A DNA stretch of 5,308 bases from Deltaproteobacteria bacterium (lineage in GTDB: Bacteria; SAR324; NAC60-12), in the NCBI GenBank assembly GCA_002716165.1, contig PAZT01000005.1:14317-19624 (forward strand). The letters run 5' to 3'. Under the pieces are notes generated by a model. That model worked only from the letters and a program-made list of their open reading frames with translations, was not told the origin of the DNA and made no database searches. Of this stretch, positions 1 to 5,308 are shown piece after piece. The position numbers and the translations under genes are program-made. How positions within the stretch are numbered: the first letter of the stretch is position 1; every line of letters starts with the position of its first letter.

Positions 1-795
1 AATGGGATCGATTGGGGAATGCAAAATAGATTGGCTCGAATATTCAACCCAAAAACGGGTCGAACAGTGATGCTTGCCTTTGATCACGGATATTTTCAGG
101 GAGCAACCACAGGCCTGGAACGTATCGACGTCAAAATAATACCTCTCGCACGTTACGCTGACACACTCATGCTTACACGTGGAATATTACGTAGTATTGT
201 ACCACCATCATTTACACAATCTATAGTGATGCGAGCATCAGGAGGTACGAGTATGTTAAAAGATTTATCAAATGAGGAAATTGCTGTCGATATAGAGGAT
301 TCAATCCGAATGAATGTATCAGCTATGGCTGTTCAGGTTTTTATAGGCGGTGAACACGAAAAACAGTCCATTATAAATATGACCAAGCTTGTTGATCAGG
401 GGAATCGTTATGGGATACCAACTTTAGCTGTGACAGCAGTAGGCAAGGATATGGTAAGAGATGCCAGGTATTTTCGACTTTCAACACGCATATGTGCAGA
501 ATTAGGTGCTCACTACATCAAAACCTATTATATAGAAAAGGATTTTGAAACTGTCACAGCAAGTTGTCCTGTGCCTATAGTTATAGCTGGAGGTAAAAAA
601 ATTCCTGAATTAGATGCATTGAAGATGGCTTACAATGCAATACAGCAAGGTGCAGCTGGAGTGGACATGGGAAGAAATATTTTTCAATCAGAAGCTCCTA
701 TTGCAATGATCAAGGCCGTAAGATCAGTTGTGCATGAAAATGAAACTGCAGAAAAGGCATATGAATTTTATCTTTCCACTAAAGCTGATAGATAA
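1..795 (+). CDS. lsrF: LsrF-family 3-hydroxy-5-phosphonooxypentane-2,4-dione thiolase (5' end outside window)
   Basis: In Escherichia coli LsrF is the cytosolic class I aldolase-fold thiolase that ends catabolism of phosphorylated autoinducer-2, moving an acetyl group to CoA and leaving dihydroxyacetone phosphate. This protein follows E. coli LsrF (recalled, about 291 aa) almost end to end. It shows [67 protein letters not shown] and [12 protein letters not shown]. The Schiff-base lysine is the K of IKTYY, codon 520-522, equivalent to E. coli Lys203. The GGKK and GVDMGRN loops are the phosphate-binding end of the TIM barrel. The frame is open from base 1, and NGIDWG before the ATG at 19 matches the family's ALDWG, so that ATG is internal and about 30 N-terminal residues are missing. 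No lsrG, lsrE or lsrK follows: the next gene converges. The family call is strong. The substrate outside enterics is less certain, because related aldolases act on other sugar phosphates. Confidence 0.93.
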   Translation, partial: NGIDWGMQNRLARIFNPKTGRTVMLAFDHGYFQGATTGLERIDVKIIPLARYADTLMLTRGILRSIVPPSFTQSIVMRASGGTSMLKDLSNEEIAVDIEDSIRMNVSAMAVQVFIGGEHEKQSIINMTKLVDQGNRYGIPTLAVTAVGKDMVRDARYFRLSTRICAELGAHYIKTYYIEKDFETVTASCPVPIVIAGGKKIPELDALKMAYNAIQQGAAGVDMGRNIFQSEAPIAMIKAVRSVVHENETAEKAYEFYLSTKADR

Positions 796-904
796 ATTCT
801 TATATAGAATGTTTTAAAATAACTTTTGGATATATATTTTTTCTGTTTTTAAACAGTATAAAGATACATATATTTAAAACTATCAAAAATTATATTAAAT
901 TATT

Positions 905-1975
905 TTAGCTTTTTGAATTCATTCCAGCTCTTTTTTTGTTTTTCTTCTTTTTCTGTGGAATCACCATTAGTCTACGAGCTTGACAATTTACATCTTCTGT
1001 CTTTACTTCTGATGATGGCAAAACATCTGGTAATCCTGAATCACCAGGATCTTTAATTTCGATGTTTGCGCAGGCATATAGTTCACTAATATATAAACTT
1101 AGTAATCCTCCACGCTTTTTTTTATAAAGAGAATCAGAGTATTCTGCTTTTTTTTCTTCTGAGAGATTCTGACAATCTACTCCCGGAGGTAATTCTTGCA
1201 TGTAAATATAGAGCAGATGTTTTCCCATATTTGTTTCGACAATCTTACTGATTTTTCCGGGCTCCAGAGTTTTAGTAATCTCTCCTATTGCCTCAAGCAA
1301 ATCTTCAGGTTTAAAAACTCCAAGCTTACCTCCTGTTTGTTTTGCATTTGAATCTGCTGAATATCTCTTGGCAAGATCTTCAAAAGGGACTCCGTTTTCG
1401 AAATCCAGCATAATTTCACTAACATTCTTGCTTATAGTCTCATCAGAGCCCTTTAAAAGTATTTGAGCAAGACCTATTTTTCTTTGACTATTCTTTCGTT
1501 GATAACAAAAATTTTCAATATCCAATGAATTAATGTGAATTTTTGAATCTACCTCCCTGCTAATTACTCTATGTTTCTTGAAATCTCTGACAAGTTGTTC
1601 TTTTAAATCTTCCTCAGCATATATATCCAGTAATTGAGGTTGTTCATCTGTAAGACTGTTTAAACGAGAATCAATTACATTCTCTACTGGCATTATTTTC
1701 AATGAATTAGCACGGTCAAGAAGTAACATCTCCTGTAGCAACTGCATAAGCAATTGCTTATCTAAATCAGATTTTGTTTTTTGCTCTGATGATTTTTGAG
1801 ACATTATTGCCGACTTAACATCCTGCGCTTCACTTCGAGTTAGCATCTGACTGTTGACAATCAAATAAATTCTGTCAACCACGATGCTTTCTGCTTGAAC
1901 ACTTTGCAGAATCATAAAAAACAATCCACAAAAAACCGTAAGATAAAATAAGATATGTTTAAAGTGCATAGTCAT
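905..1975 (-). CDS. SurA-like periplasmic parvulin peptidyl-prolyl isomerase/chaperone
   Basis: This is a predicted periplasmic folding factor for outer-membrane or exported proteins, with cis-trans prolyl isomerase potential. Residues 1-28 form a signal peptide ending VQA-ES. Residues 31-145 look like a SurA N-terminal chaperone domain, opening with VDRIYLIVNSQMLTRSEA and followed by long helices. Residues 168-258 are one PpiC/parvulin domain, with IGLAQILL, FEDLAKRYSADSNAKQTGG, KLGVF and the closing MGKHLLYI. E. coli SurA has two parvulin domains, so this is a single-domain version; about 356 aa is normal for those. Residues 303-356 form an unusual tail ending in KKKKNKKR. Four cysteines (157, 268, 302, 331) lie outside the signal peptide. 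The start overlaps the upstream gene by 17 bp and lacks a clear Shine-Dalgarno site, which suggests translational coupling. Met3 (codon ending at 1969) is an alternative start. I give no gene symbol because orthology to surA rather than another PpiC homologue is not proven. Confidence 0.88.
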   Translation of the reverse strand: MTMHFKHILFYLTVFCGLFFMILQSVQAESIVVDRIYLIVNSQMLTRSEAQDVKSAIMSQKSSEQKTKSDLDKQLLMQLLQEMLLLDRANSLKIMPVENVIDSRLNSLTDEQPQLLDIYAEEDLKEQLVRDFKKHRVISREVDSKIHINSLDIENFCYQRKNSQRKIGLAQILLKGSDETISKNVSEIMLDFENGVPFEDLAKRYSADSNAKQTGGKLGVFKPEDLLEAIGEITKTLEPGKISKIVETNMGKHLLYIYMQELPPGVDCQNLSEEKKAEYSDSLYKKKRGGLLSLYISELYACANIEIKDPGDSGLPDVLPSSEVKTEDVNCQARRLMVIPQKKKKNKKRAGMNSKS

Positions 1976-2783
1976 ATTTGAGAGTTGCTATTTGTTTTTG
2001 ATTTAGTTCTTTAGCTAGTTCTTTAAGTCTCTTTATTGGAAGACGAGAAATTGTCTGCACACTGCTAACTGTAACTCTCTTAAATAATTGTTCATCCAAA
2101 AAATACTCTGTCACTTTTGGATAAGTTTGCCAACGATATGTTTCATAACTTTTGAAAATAATTTTTAAATCAATCCACCTTCCATCCGAATTCCAAATTC
2201 TGTTGTTAATAGATAATAAATCGTAGGTTTTTGGATTCAATAGAGCATAGTGACCAGACTCCAAATTACCTACCCTTAAAAAAACATGATTATCTTTACC
2301 TAAATGATAGGCTATTTCTTTATTTACAATTCCAACTTCCTTTAGCGCTTTGCTCCTTGTTTCATCAAATCTAGATCGAAAACGAAGATGTATTGGCATA
2401 ACGTCTTCTGATTCAAAAGTTCTGTTATCATTCACAGATACTGACAGAAATCTTTCTTTGAATTCATAGTAAAAATGTAATAAATCTCCTTTCATGCTTA
2501 AGGTTTCTACTACAAGAGCCTCACCATCTTTCCAATGAATAACCTGTTTGTATCCCCTAGCAGGAATTTCTACTGTACTTGCTATATTTTCGTTTACATC
2601 ATATTTTTGGAACGGATCAAAAACCTGTACTATAGTCTCCATTTTAACGCGTCTCCAGTTCATACGAGATTCCAGCTGGTACATTAAATCGTTCCAACTT
2701 AGAGGATAGTACGCGAAGGGCGTAAAAGCAGGAGTAAACAAAAATATTGAAAAATAAATAACTATTATTCTTATTAGAATCAA
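1959..2783 (-). CDS. Exported protein of unknown function, possibly LolA/RseB-like fold
   Basis: I do not recognise a named family. Residues 1-24 form a hydrophobic signal segment (IRIIVIYFSIFLF, then PAFTPFA). The rest is rich in alternating beta-strand patterns with many aromatic and charged residues: QVIHWKDGEALVVETL, LLHFYYEF, HYALLNPKTYDLLSI, and WQTYPKVTEYFLDEQLFKRV followed by VSSVQ. The lines reading 'lipid-like load, pattern of strands, YPK-EY-LD-L-KR-V' recall LolA/LolB/RseB-type periplasmic half-barrels, but this is a weak resemblance by eye. The start is TTG at 2783, backed by an AAGGAG site. The next ATG (Met34) would remove the export signal. It is the first gene of a two-gene minus-strand operon and its last codons overlap the start of the SurA-like gene. 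That context favours a periplasmic role in handling envelope proteins or lipoproteins. It could equally be an unrelated periplasmic binding protein. Confidence 0.72.
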   Translation of the reverse strand: MILIRIIVIYFSIFLFTPAFTPFAYYPLSWNDLMYQLESRMNWRRVKMETIVQVFDPFQKYDVNENIASTVEIPARGYKQVIHWKDGEALVVETLSMKGDLLHFYYEFKERFLSVSVNDNRTFESEDVMPIHLRFRSRFDETRSKALKEVGIVNKEIAYHLGKDNHVFLRVGNLESGHYALLNPKTYDLLSINNRIWNSDGRWIDLKIIFKSYETYRWQTYPKVTEYFLDEQLFKRVTVSSVQTISRLPIKRLKELAKELNQKQIATLKYDYAL

Positions 2784-2787
2784 ATAT

Positions 2788-2793
2788 CTCCTT
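2788..2793 (-). promoter_or_regulatory. Ribosome binding site setting a TTG start
   Basis: The minus strand reads AAGGAG, then four bases, then the TTG at 2783. No in-frame ATG lies near, so this site decides the start. The spacing is short. The ATT codon directly after the TTG sits at a more usual distance of seven bases, but ATT starts are rare. Either choice gives essentially the same signal peptide. Confidence 0.65.
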
Positions 2794-2864
2794 TTAATTA
2801 ATTCAGTAAAATGCTACATTCAAGATTCCCAGTTTTTAGAAAAATTCGCAAATCTGAAACTGAT

Positions 2865-2894
2865 TTGACTTTACATTTAAGATGATTTTACACT
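2865..2894 (+). promoter_or_regulatory. Candidate sigma-70 promoter for the lipoprotein genes
   Basis: TTGACT at 2865-2870 matches the -35 consensus at five of six positions. After an 18-base gap, TACACT at 2889-2894 matches the -10 consensus at four of six. Transcription would begin near 2901 and give a leader of roughly 170 bases before the 3074 start. It is the best plus-strand pair I found by eye, but AT-rich DNA produces such matches easily. Confidence 0.4.
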
Positions 2895-2916
2895 TTAAGT
2901 AATTAATAATTTAATA

Positions 2917-2946
2917 ATTATATTTAGATTAATCAAAAATTGTTTT
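2917..2946 (-). promoter_or_regulatory. Weak candidate promoter for the minus-strand operon
   Basis: The minus strand has an exact TATAAT at 2922-2917. The region 16 to 18 bases upstream of it (2939-2946) has only a poor -35 match, AAAACA. Transcription would start near 2910, facing the plus-strand candidate promoter. The exact -10 may be chance in AT-rich sequence. Confidence 0.2.
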
Positions 2947-3047
2947 AATTTTAATAAATGACAATGATCAAAGGAAATAAAGTAATTAAACATATTTTAT
3001 TGCTTTTTATTTAATGATAAACTCCTAATTAAAATAAATGATCAAAC

Positions 3048-3068
3048 CTCCTTATAAAATGACAGGAG
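3048..3068 (+). promoter_or_regulatory. Ribosome binding site of the 3074 gene with a possible sequestering hairpin
   Basis: AGGAG at 3064-3068 lies five bases before the ATG at 3074 and decides that start over the ATG at 3038, which has no purine-rich site upstream. CTCCT at 3048-3052, part of CCTCCTT at 3047-3053, is perfectly complementary to AGGAG and could fold back over an 11-base loop. A second CTCCT lies at 3022-3026. The ribosome binding site is well supported. Regulatory use of the hairpin is inference. Confidence 0.6.
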
Positions 3069-3073
3069 CCATA

Positions 3074-4435
3074 ATGAAAAAAAAGAATTTAACAATTACA
3101 TCTCTGCTGATCCTAACAATACTTATCAGCGGATGTGCTGCAAAAAAGCAGAAACCAAAACCAGAGGAATTTCTTACACTGGCTGATTTGAGTGGGCGTG
3201 TTAGTCTGAAGGAGGACTCTCCGGACGTCCGTGTTATACGTATAAAATCTAAAGCCTTTATAAAGCGAAATGACATACGAGCAGCAAAGGCAAAGGCTAT
3301 GGAAATAGCCAGTACACAAGCTGTTGACGAAATGGTGCGTGAATTATTACCTGATGAAGATTACAACAATAATTTTGAAGAAATAGAAAAATATCTTTCA
3401 AAAAATGTTTTAAAATATATTGATAGCAGCGAAGTTAACGACGAGAAAAAAATATTTGATGGCAAATATTATGGTATAGATACAGCTCATAAAGTTAATC
3501 GCCAGAGAGTTCTTGTTGCTCTGCAGAAAGATCTCAAGCTTATAAACAATAGTGCTAGTACATTGGTTCCTGTAATTACTAGCAAAAAGAATATTGATCT
3601 CAGTGGTTCAGGTTTTACTTTTAGAGATTTAGAGGATGCAATGATGAATCAAATACAAACTGATTTGAATCAGAGGGGATTACGTGCAATGGATTTTAGA
3701 AATGCTGTGACATCTATGCAGACTGATGAAAAATTAAAAAAGAAGTTCTCTAAAATTTCCAAAGAACAGTTCATGGCAATAGTTTCCGGAAGTCCTGCTG
3801 ACAAAGCATTACTTGCTACTCAAGTTCAAGAAGCAGAAGAGTTTTATACAACTGGTTTAAGCTTACTAAAGCAAATGGCTAAAGTTGTAGTGGAAGTAAA
3901 TATTATGTCCGTGAGTGGAAATATTAAGGGTGACCTAGCACTTTCTCTAAACGTAACAGCCAAAAATGTTTCCACTGGCCGAGGAGGCGCTTTTGCAAAT
4001 ACAGTTATTAATGTTGCGAGACGTGGTGGCCCCAATGTCATTACTTCAGCAATGATAGCTGGACTTGTTAATGACACTTATGAAGAAATGCAGAAAGAAT
4101 TCATTCCACAGATCATCAAAGAAATGTCGACAATTTCAATCAGTGGTAGACGCTTGATAGCTTTTGAACTGGTTCTTAAAGATTTCAAAAGCAAGGAGGT
4201 ACGAAAGCTCCGTACAAAACTGAAACAAATTCAAGATGATGAATTTCGCTACATCAATTTCGATAATTCTGTACCGACAATAGTAACCATAGTTGTGCGT
4301 CACGCTGGAAAAGTGGAAGATTTAGGAGATAAAATTATGGAAATACTTGATTCTGAAGGGATCAACGCTATGGAACCACTAATTGCTCCAGATCTAACAG
4401 ACCTAGTTTTTGCAAGAGTTCCTGATGAAGAATAA
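3074..4435 (+). CDS. Outer-membrane-type lipoprotein with FlgT_N/LPP20-like and CsgG/TolB-N-like regions
   Basis: The 453-residue product starts with KKK and a hydrophobic stretch, then lipobox ISGC, with Cys21 as the lipidation site. The +2 residue is Ala, so Asp-type inner-membrane retention is not expected. Residues 53-154 look like an FlgT_N/LPP20 domain, with RAAKAKAMEIASTQAVDEMV (the typical AR-KA-A--A---A- helix) and closing strand RQRVLVALQKDL. Residues 165-350 resemble the CsgG/TolB-N/FlgT-middle fold: LVPVI, a helix LEDAMMNQIQTDLNQRGLRA, then KVVVEVNIMSVSG and LALSLNVTAKNVSTGRGGAF, the usual strand plus 'TGR' pattern. Residues 357-453 form a separate alpha/beta unit with strand-helix-strand order (RLIAFELVLKDF, then TIVTIVVRH) and are rather DUF6175-like. 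These calls are by eye. An in-frame ATG at 3038 would add 12 residues before the lipoprotein signal and lacks a Shine-Dalgarno site. The next lipoprotein gene begins 64 bp after the stop and is probably cotranscribed. No flagellar gene is in view, so I do not call it FlgT. Its exact role is unknown. Confidence 0.82.
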   Translation: MKKKNLTITSLLILTILISGCAAKKQKPKPEEFLTLADLSGRVSLKEDSPDVRVIRIKSKAFIKRNDIRAAKAKAMEIASTQAVDEMVRELLPDEDYNNNFEEIEKYLSKNVLKYIDSSEVNDEKKIFDGKYYGIDTAHKVNRQRVLVALQKDLKLINNSASTLVPVITSKKNIDLSGSGFTFRDLEDAMMNQIQTDLNQRGLRAMDFRNAVTSMQTDEKLKKKFSKISKEQFMAIVSGSPADKALLATQVQEAEEFYTTGLSLLKQMAKVVVEVNIMSVSGNIKGDLALSLNVTAKNVSTGRGGAFANTVINVARRGGPNVITSAMIAGLVNDTYEEMQKEFIPQIIKEMSTISISGRRLIAFELVLKDFKSKEVRKLRTKLKQIQDDEFRYINFDNSVPTIVTIVVRHAGKVEDLGDKIMEILDSEGINAMEPLIAPDLTDLVFARVPDEE

Positions 4436-4487
4436 TGATATTCTATTAAAATAATTTTCTAAATCATATAATAATCATTAAAAATGT

Positions 4488-4491
4488 GAGG
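4488..4491 (+). promoter_or_regulatory. Ribosome binding site of the HEAT-repeat lipoprotein gene
   Basis: GAGG, eight bases before the ATG at 4500, fits a normal Shine-Dalgarno site. It supports this start, which also gives a proper lipoprotein signal peptide. No promoter or terminator is evident in the 64-base gap before it, so transcription probably continues from the upstream gene. Confidence 0.65.
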
Positions 4492-4499
4492 ATAATATT

Positions 4500-5308
4500 A
4501 TGCGTGCAATCAGAAAAAAAATCGTCTGGATAATATTAATTATTCTTTTTGCTGTGGGATGCTCAAGCATCGAAAAAGCTGAATCACTCTATCGCCAGGG
4601 TGATAAACAGGAAGCACTAGAAATGGCTATATCATTACTGGATGATGACAGTCCAAAAGTGCGACTTAGAGCAGTAAAATTGGTTGGATCAATTGGCGGT
4701 CGACAAGCAGGTCCTGCACTCCATGAACGTATTGTTGAAACAGACGCAAGAGTTCTACGTGAGGTAGTGCGAAATTTGGGTAAGGTCAAATACGAACCTG
4801 CGATTAATGATCTAGCTGACATGGCTACAGTATCAAATTCCGCTATGTTAAGGGCTTTAGCGGATGCCTTTAGAGAGTATGGTAAGTCGGCGATTGATGA
4901 GATTGTGACACGATATGACTTATCAAACCAAAGTGGAATTCGCGCAGCCTATAAGGAATTACTAATAGCTGTTGGTCCAGAAATTGCCGATTCAATAAGT
5001 AAACTGCTTAAGGGTCGTTCATTCTTTGAGAATCGCGATACATTTGAAATTCTTCGCCAAATCAAAAATCCCCGTGTTGCCACACTAATGCTCCCATACC
5101 TTTCTGATGAGGAAGTTGCAGAACAGGTTGTTGAAGCCATGAGAAACCTTGGAAGTAATGCTATTGAGGCGACTATAACTGCATTACAAACATATAAAAA
5201 ATCTGGAGACTTGCTCGTTACTGAAAGACTAATTCGAATTTTAGGACTGCTCAAAGCTAAGCAAGGAATTGAAATGCTTGAAAGCTACAGCCAGCATGAC
5301 AGCGAACG
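4500..5308 (+). CDS. HEAT-repeat lipoprotein (3' end outside window)
   Basis: The frame is open from ATG 4500 to the window edge, giving 269 complete codons and two extra bases. The N-terminus MRAIRKK is followed by a hydrophobic stretch and lipobox AVGC, with lipidated Cys21 and +2 Ser. After a short TPR-like helix (AESLYRQGDKQEALEMA, 27-43), the protein consists of paired helices typical of HEAT/PBS-lyase-type repeats. Clear units are DDDSPKVRLRAVKLVGSIGG (48-67), TDARVLREVVRNLGKVKYEP (81-100) and NPRVATLMLPYLSDEEVAEQ (190-209) running into VVEAMRNLGSNAI; more degenerate units fall between and after. HEAT solenoids are protein-binding scaffolds, so an envelope scaffold or adaptor is the natural inference; no catalytic residues are visible. 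It follows the FlgT/LPP20-like lipoprotein by 64 bp on the same strand and probably shares its mRNA. The total length and any C-terminal domain are unknown. PBS-lyase-type enzymatic activity is unlikely given the lipobox. Confidence 0.85.
   Translation, partial: MRAIRKKIVWIILIILFAVGCSSIEKAESLYRQGDKQEALEMAISLLDDDSPKVRLRAVKLVGSIGGRQAGPALHERIVETDARVLREVVRNLGKVKYEPAINDLADMATVSNSAMLRALADAFREYGKSAIDEIVTRYDLSNQSGIRAAYKELLIAVGPEIADSISKLLKGRSFFENRDTFEILRQIKNPRVATLMLPYLSDEEVAEQVVEAMRNLGSNAIEATITALQTYKKSGDLLVTERLIRILGLLKAKQGIEMLESYSQHDSE

Larger units (their letters stand above)
2784..3073. other. AT-rich divergent intergenic control region
   Basis: This stretch separates the divergent minus-strand pair and plus-strand lipoprotein pair, so it should hold promoters for both. 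It is strongly AT-rich, especially 2895-3037. It has a tandem 8-base repeat (TTAATAAT at 2903-2910 and 2911-2918), AAGTAATTAA at 2897-2906 and 2980-2989, and AATGATCAAA at 2963-2972 and 3037-3046, the last containing the palindrome TGATCA. Such repeats can be chance in this base composition. A 16-codon ORF from 2964 to 3014 has no ribosome binding site and is not called. I see no riboswitch or RNA gene. Confidence 0.7.

Noticed and set aside
796..814. ATTCT/AGAAT hairpin right after the LsrF stop, as a terminator
   Set aside because: It has only five base pairs, four of them A-T, and is followed by just four T residues; too weak to call.
843..856. Inverted repeat CTGTTTTTAAACAG between the converging genes, as a terminator
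   Set aside because: The stem is short and AT-rich. The T run (837-842) lies before it on the plus strand, and on the minus strand the hairpin is followed by A residues, so neither direction has the stem-then-U-tract order.
2964..3014. 16-codon open frame in the intergenic region as a leader peptide
   Set aside because: It has no ribosome binding site, no run of regulatory codons and no attenuator-like hairpin after it.
2897..3046. Short direct repeats (AAGTAATTAA, AATGATCAAA) as operators or iterons
   Set aside because: There are only two copies of each at uneven spacing in highly AT-rich sequence, so chance is a sufficient explanation.
3038..3073. ATG at 3038 as the start of the lipoprotein gene
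   Set aside because: It lacks a Shine-Dalgarno site and would place 12 non-typical residues before the signal peptide. ATG 3074 has AGGAG at good spacing and a standard lipoprotein N-terminus.
3052..3319. Two minus-strand open frames opposite the start of the lipoprotein gene
   Set aside because: They lie wholly or mostly antisense to a well-supported gene, show no domain or ribosome binding site, and read as shadows of its codons.
3844..4077. Minus-strand open frame of 77 codons inside the FlgT/LPP20-like gene
   Set aside because: It is antisense to a convincing coding region and has no recognisable features.
4589..5254. Two minus-strand open frames opposite the HEAT-repeat gene
   Set aside because: Their Ser- and Arg-rich low-complexity products are typical mirror images of a coding strand. 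The plus-strand frame has a lipobox and clear HEAT repeats.

Overview
The window is an AT-rich bacterial segment with five protein-coding genes, two of them cut by the window edges. The organism is almost certainly diderm (Gram-negative type). The evidence is a SurA-type periplasmic folding factor with a signal peptide, two lipoproteins with clear lipoboxes, and a FlgT/LPP20/CsgG-like envelope protein. The low GC content and strong Shine-Dalgarno sites do not fix the phylum. A low-GC Desulfobacterota-like or other non-enteric diderm lineage is a guess from general familiarity, not something shown here.

Layout: (1) Bases 1-795, plus strand, hold most of an LsrF-family thiolase/aldolase whose first codons lie upstream of the window. 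(2) Bases 796-904 are a short AT-rich gap between converging genes, with no convincing terminator. (3) Bases 905-2783, minus strand, hold a two-gene operon: an exported protein of unknown function (TTG start at 2783) and then a SurA-like parvulin chaperone, overlapping by 17 bp. (4) Bases 2784-3073 are a very AT-rich divergent control region. It has a plausible plus-strand promoter, a weaker minus-strand one and a possible hairpin that hides the ribosome binding site of the next gene. (5) Bases 3074-4435, plus strand, encode a 453-residue lipoprotein with FlgT_N/LPP20-like and CsgG/TolB-N-like parts plus a C-terminal alpha/beta domain. (6) Bases 4500-5308, plus strand, hold the first 269 codons of a HEAT-repeat lipoprotein that runs off the window end.

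How they fit together: apart from LsrF, every gene encodes a protein destined for the periplasm or outer membrane. The minus-strand pair looks like envelope folding or carrier functions, and the plus-strand pair looks like two lipoproteins of one transcription unit. A joint envelope-assembly role is an attractive inference from the divergent arrangement, but nothing in the sequence proves it. The LsrF gene converges on this cluster and is probably functionally unrelated. I see no RNA gene, insertion sequence, CRISPR array, phage gene or defence system.
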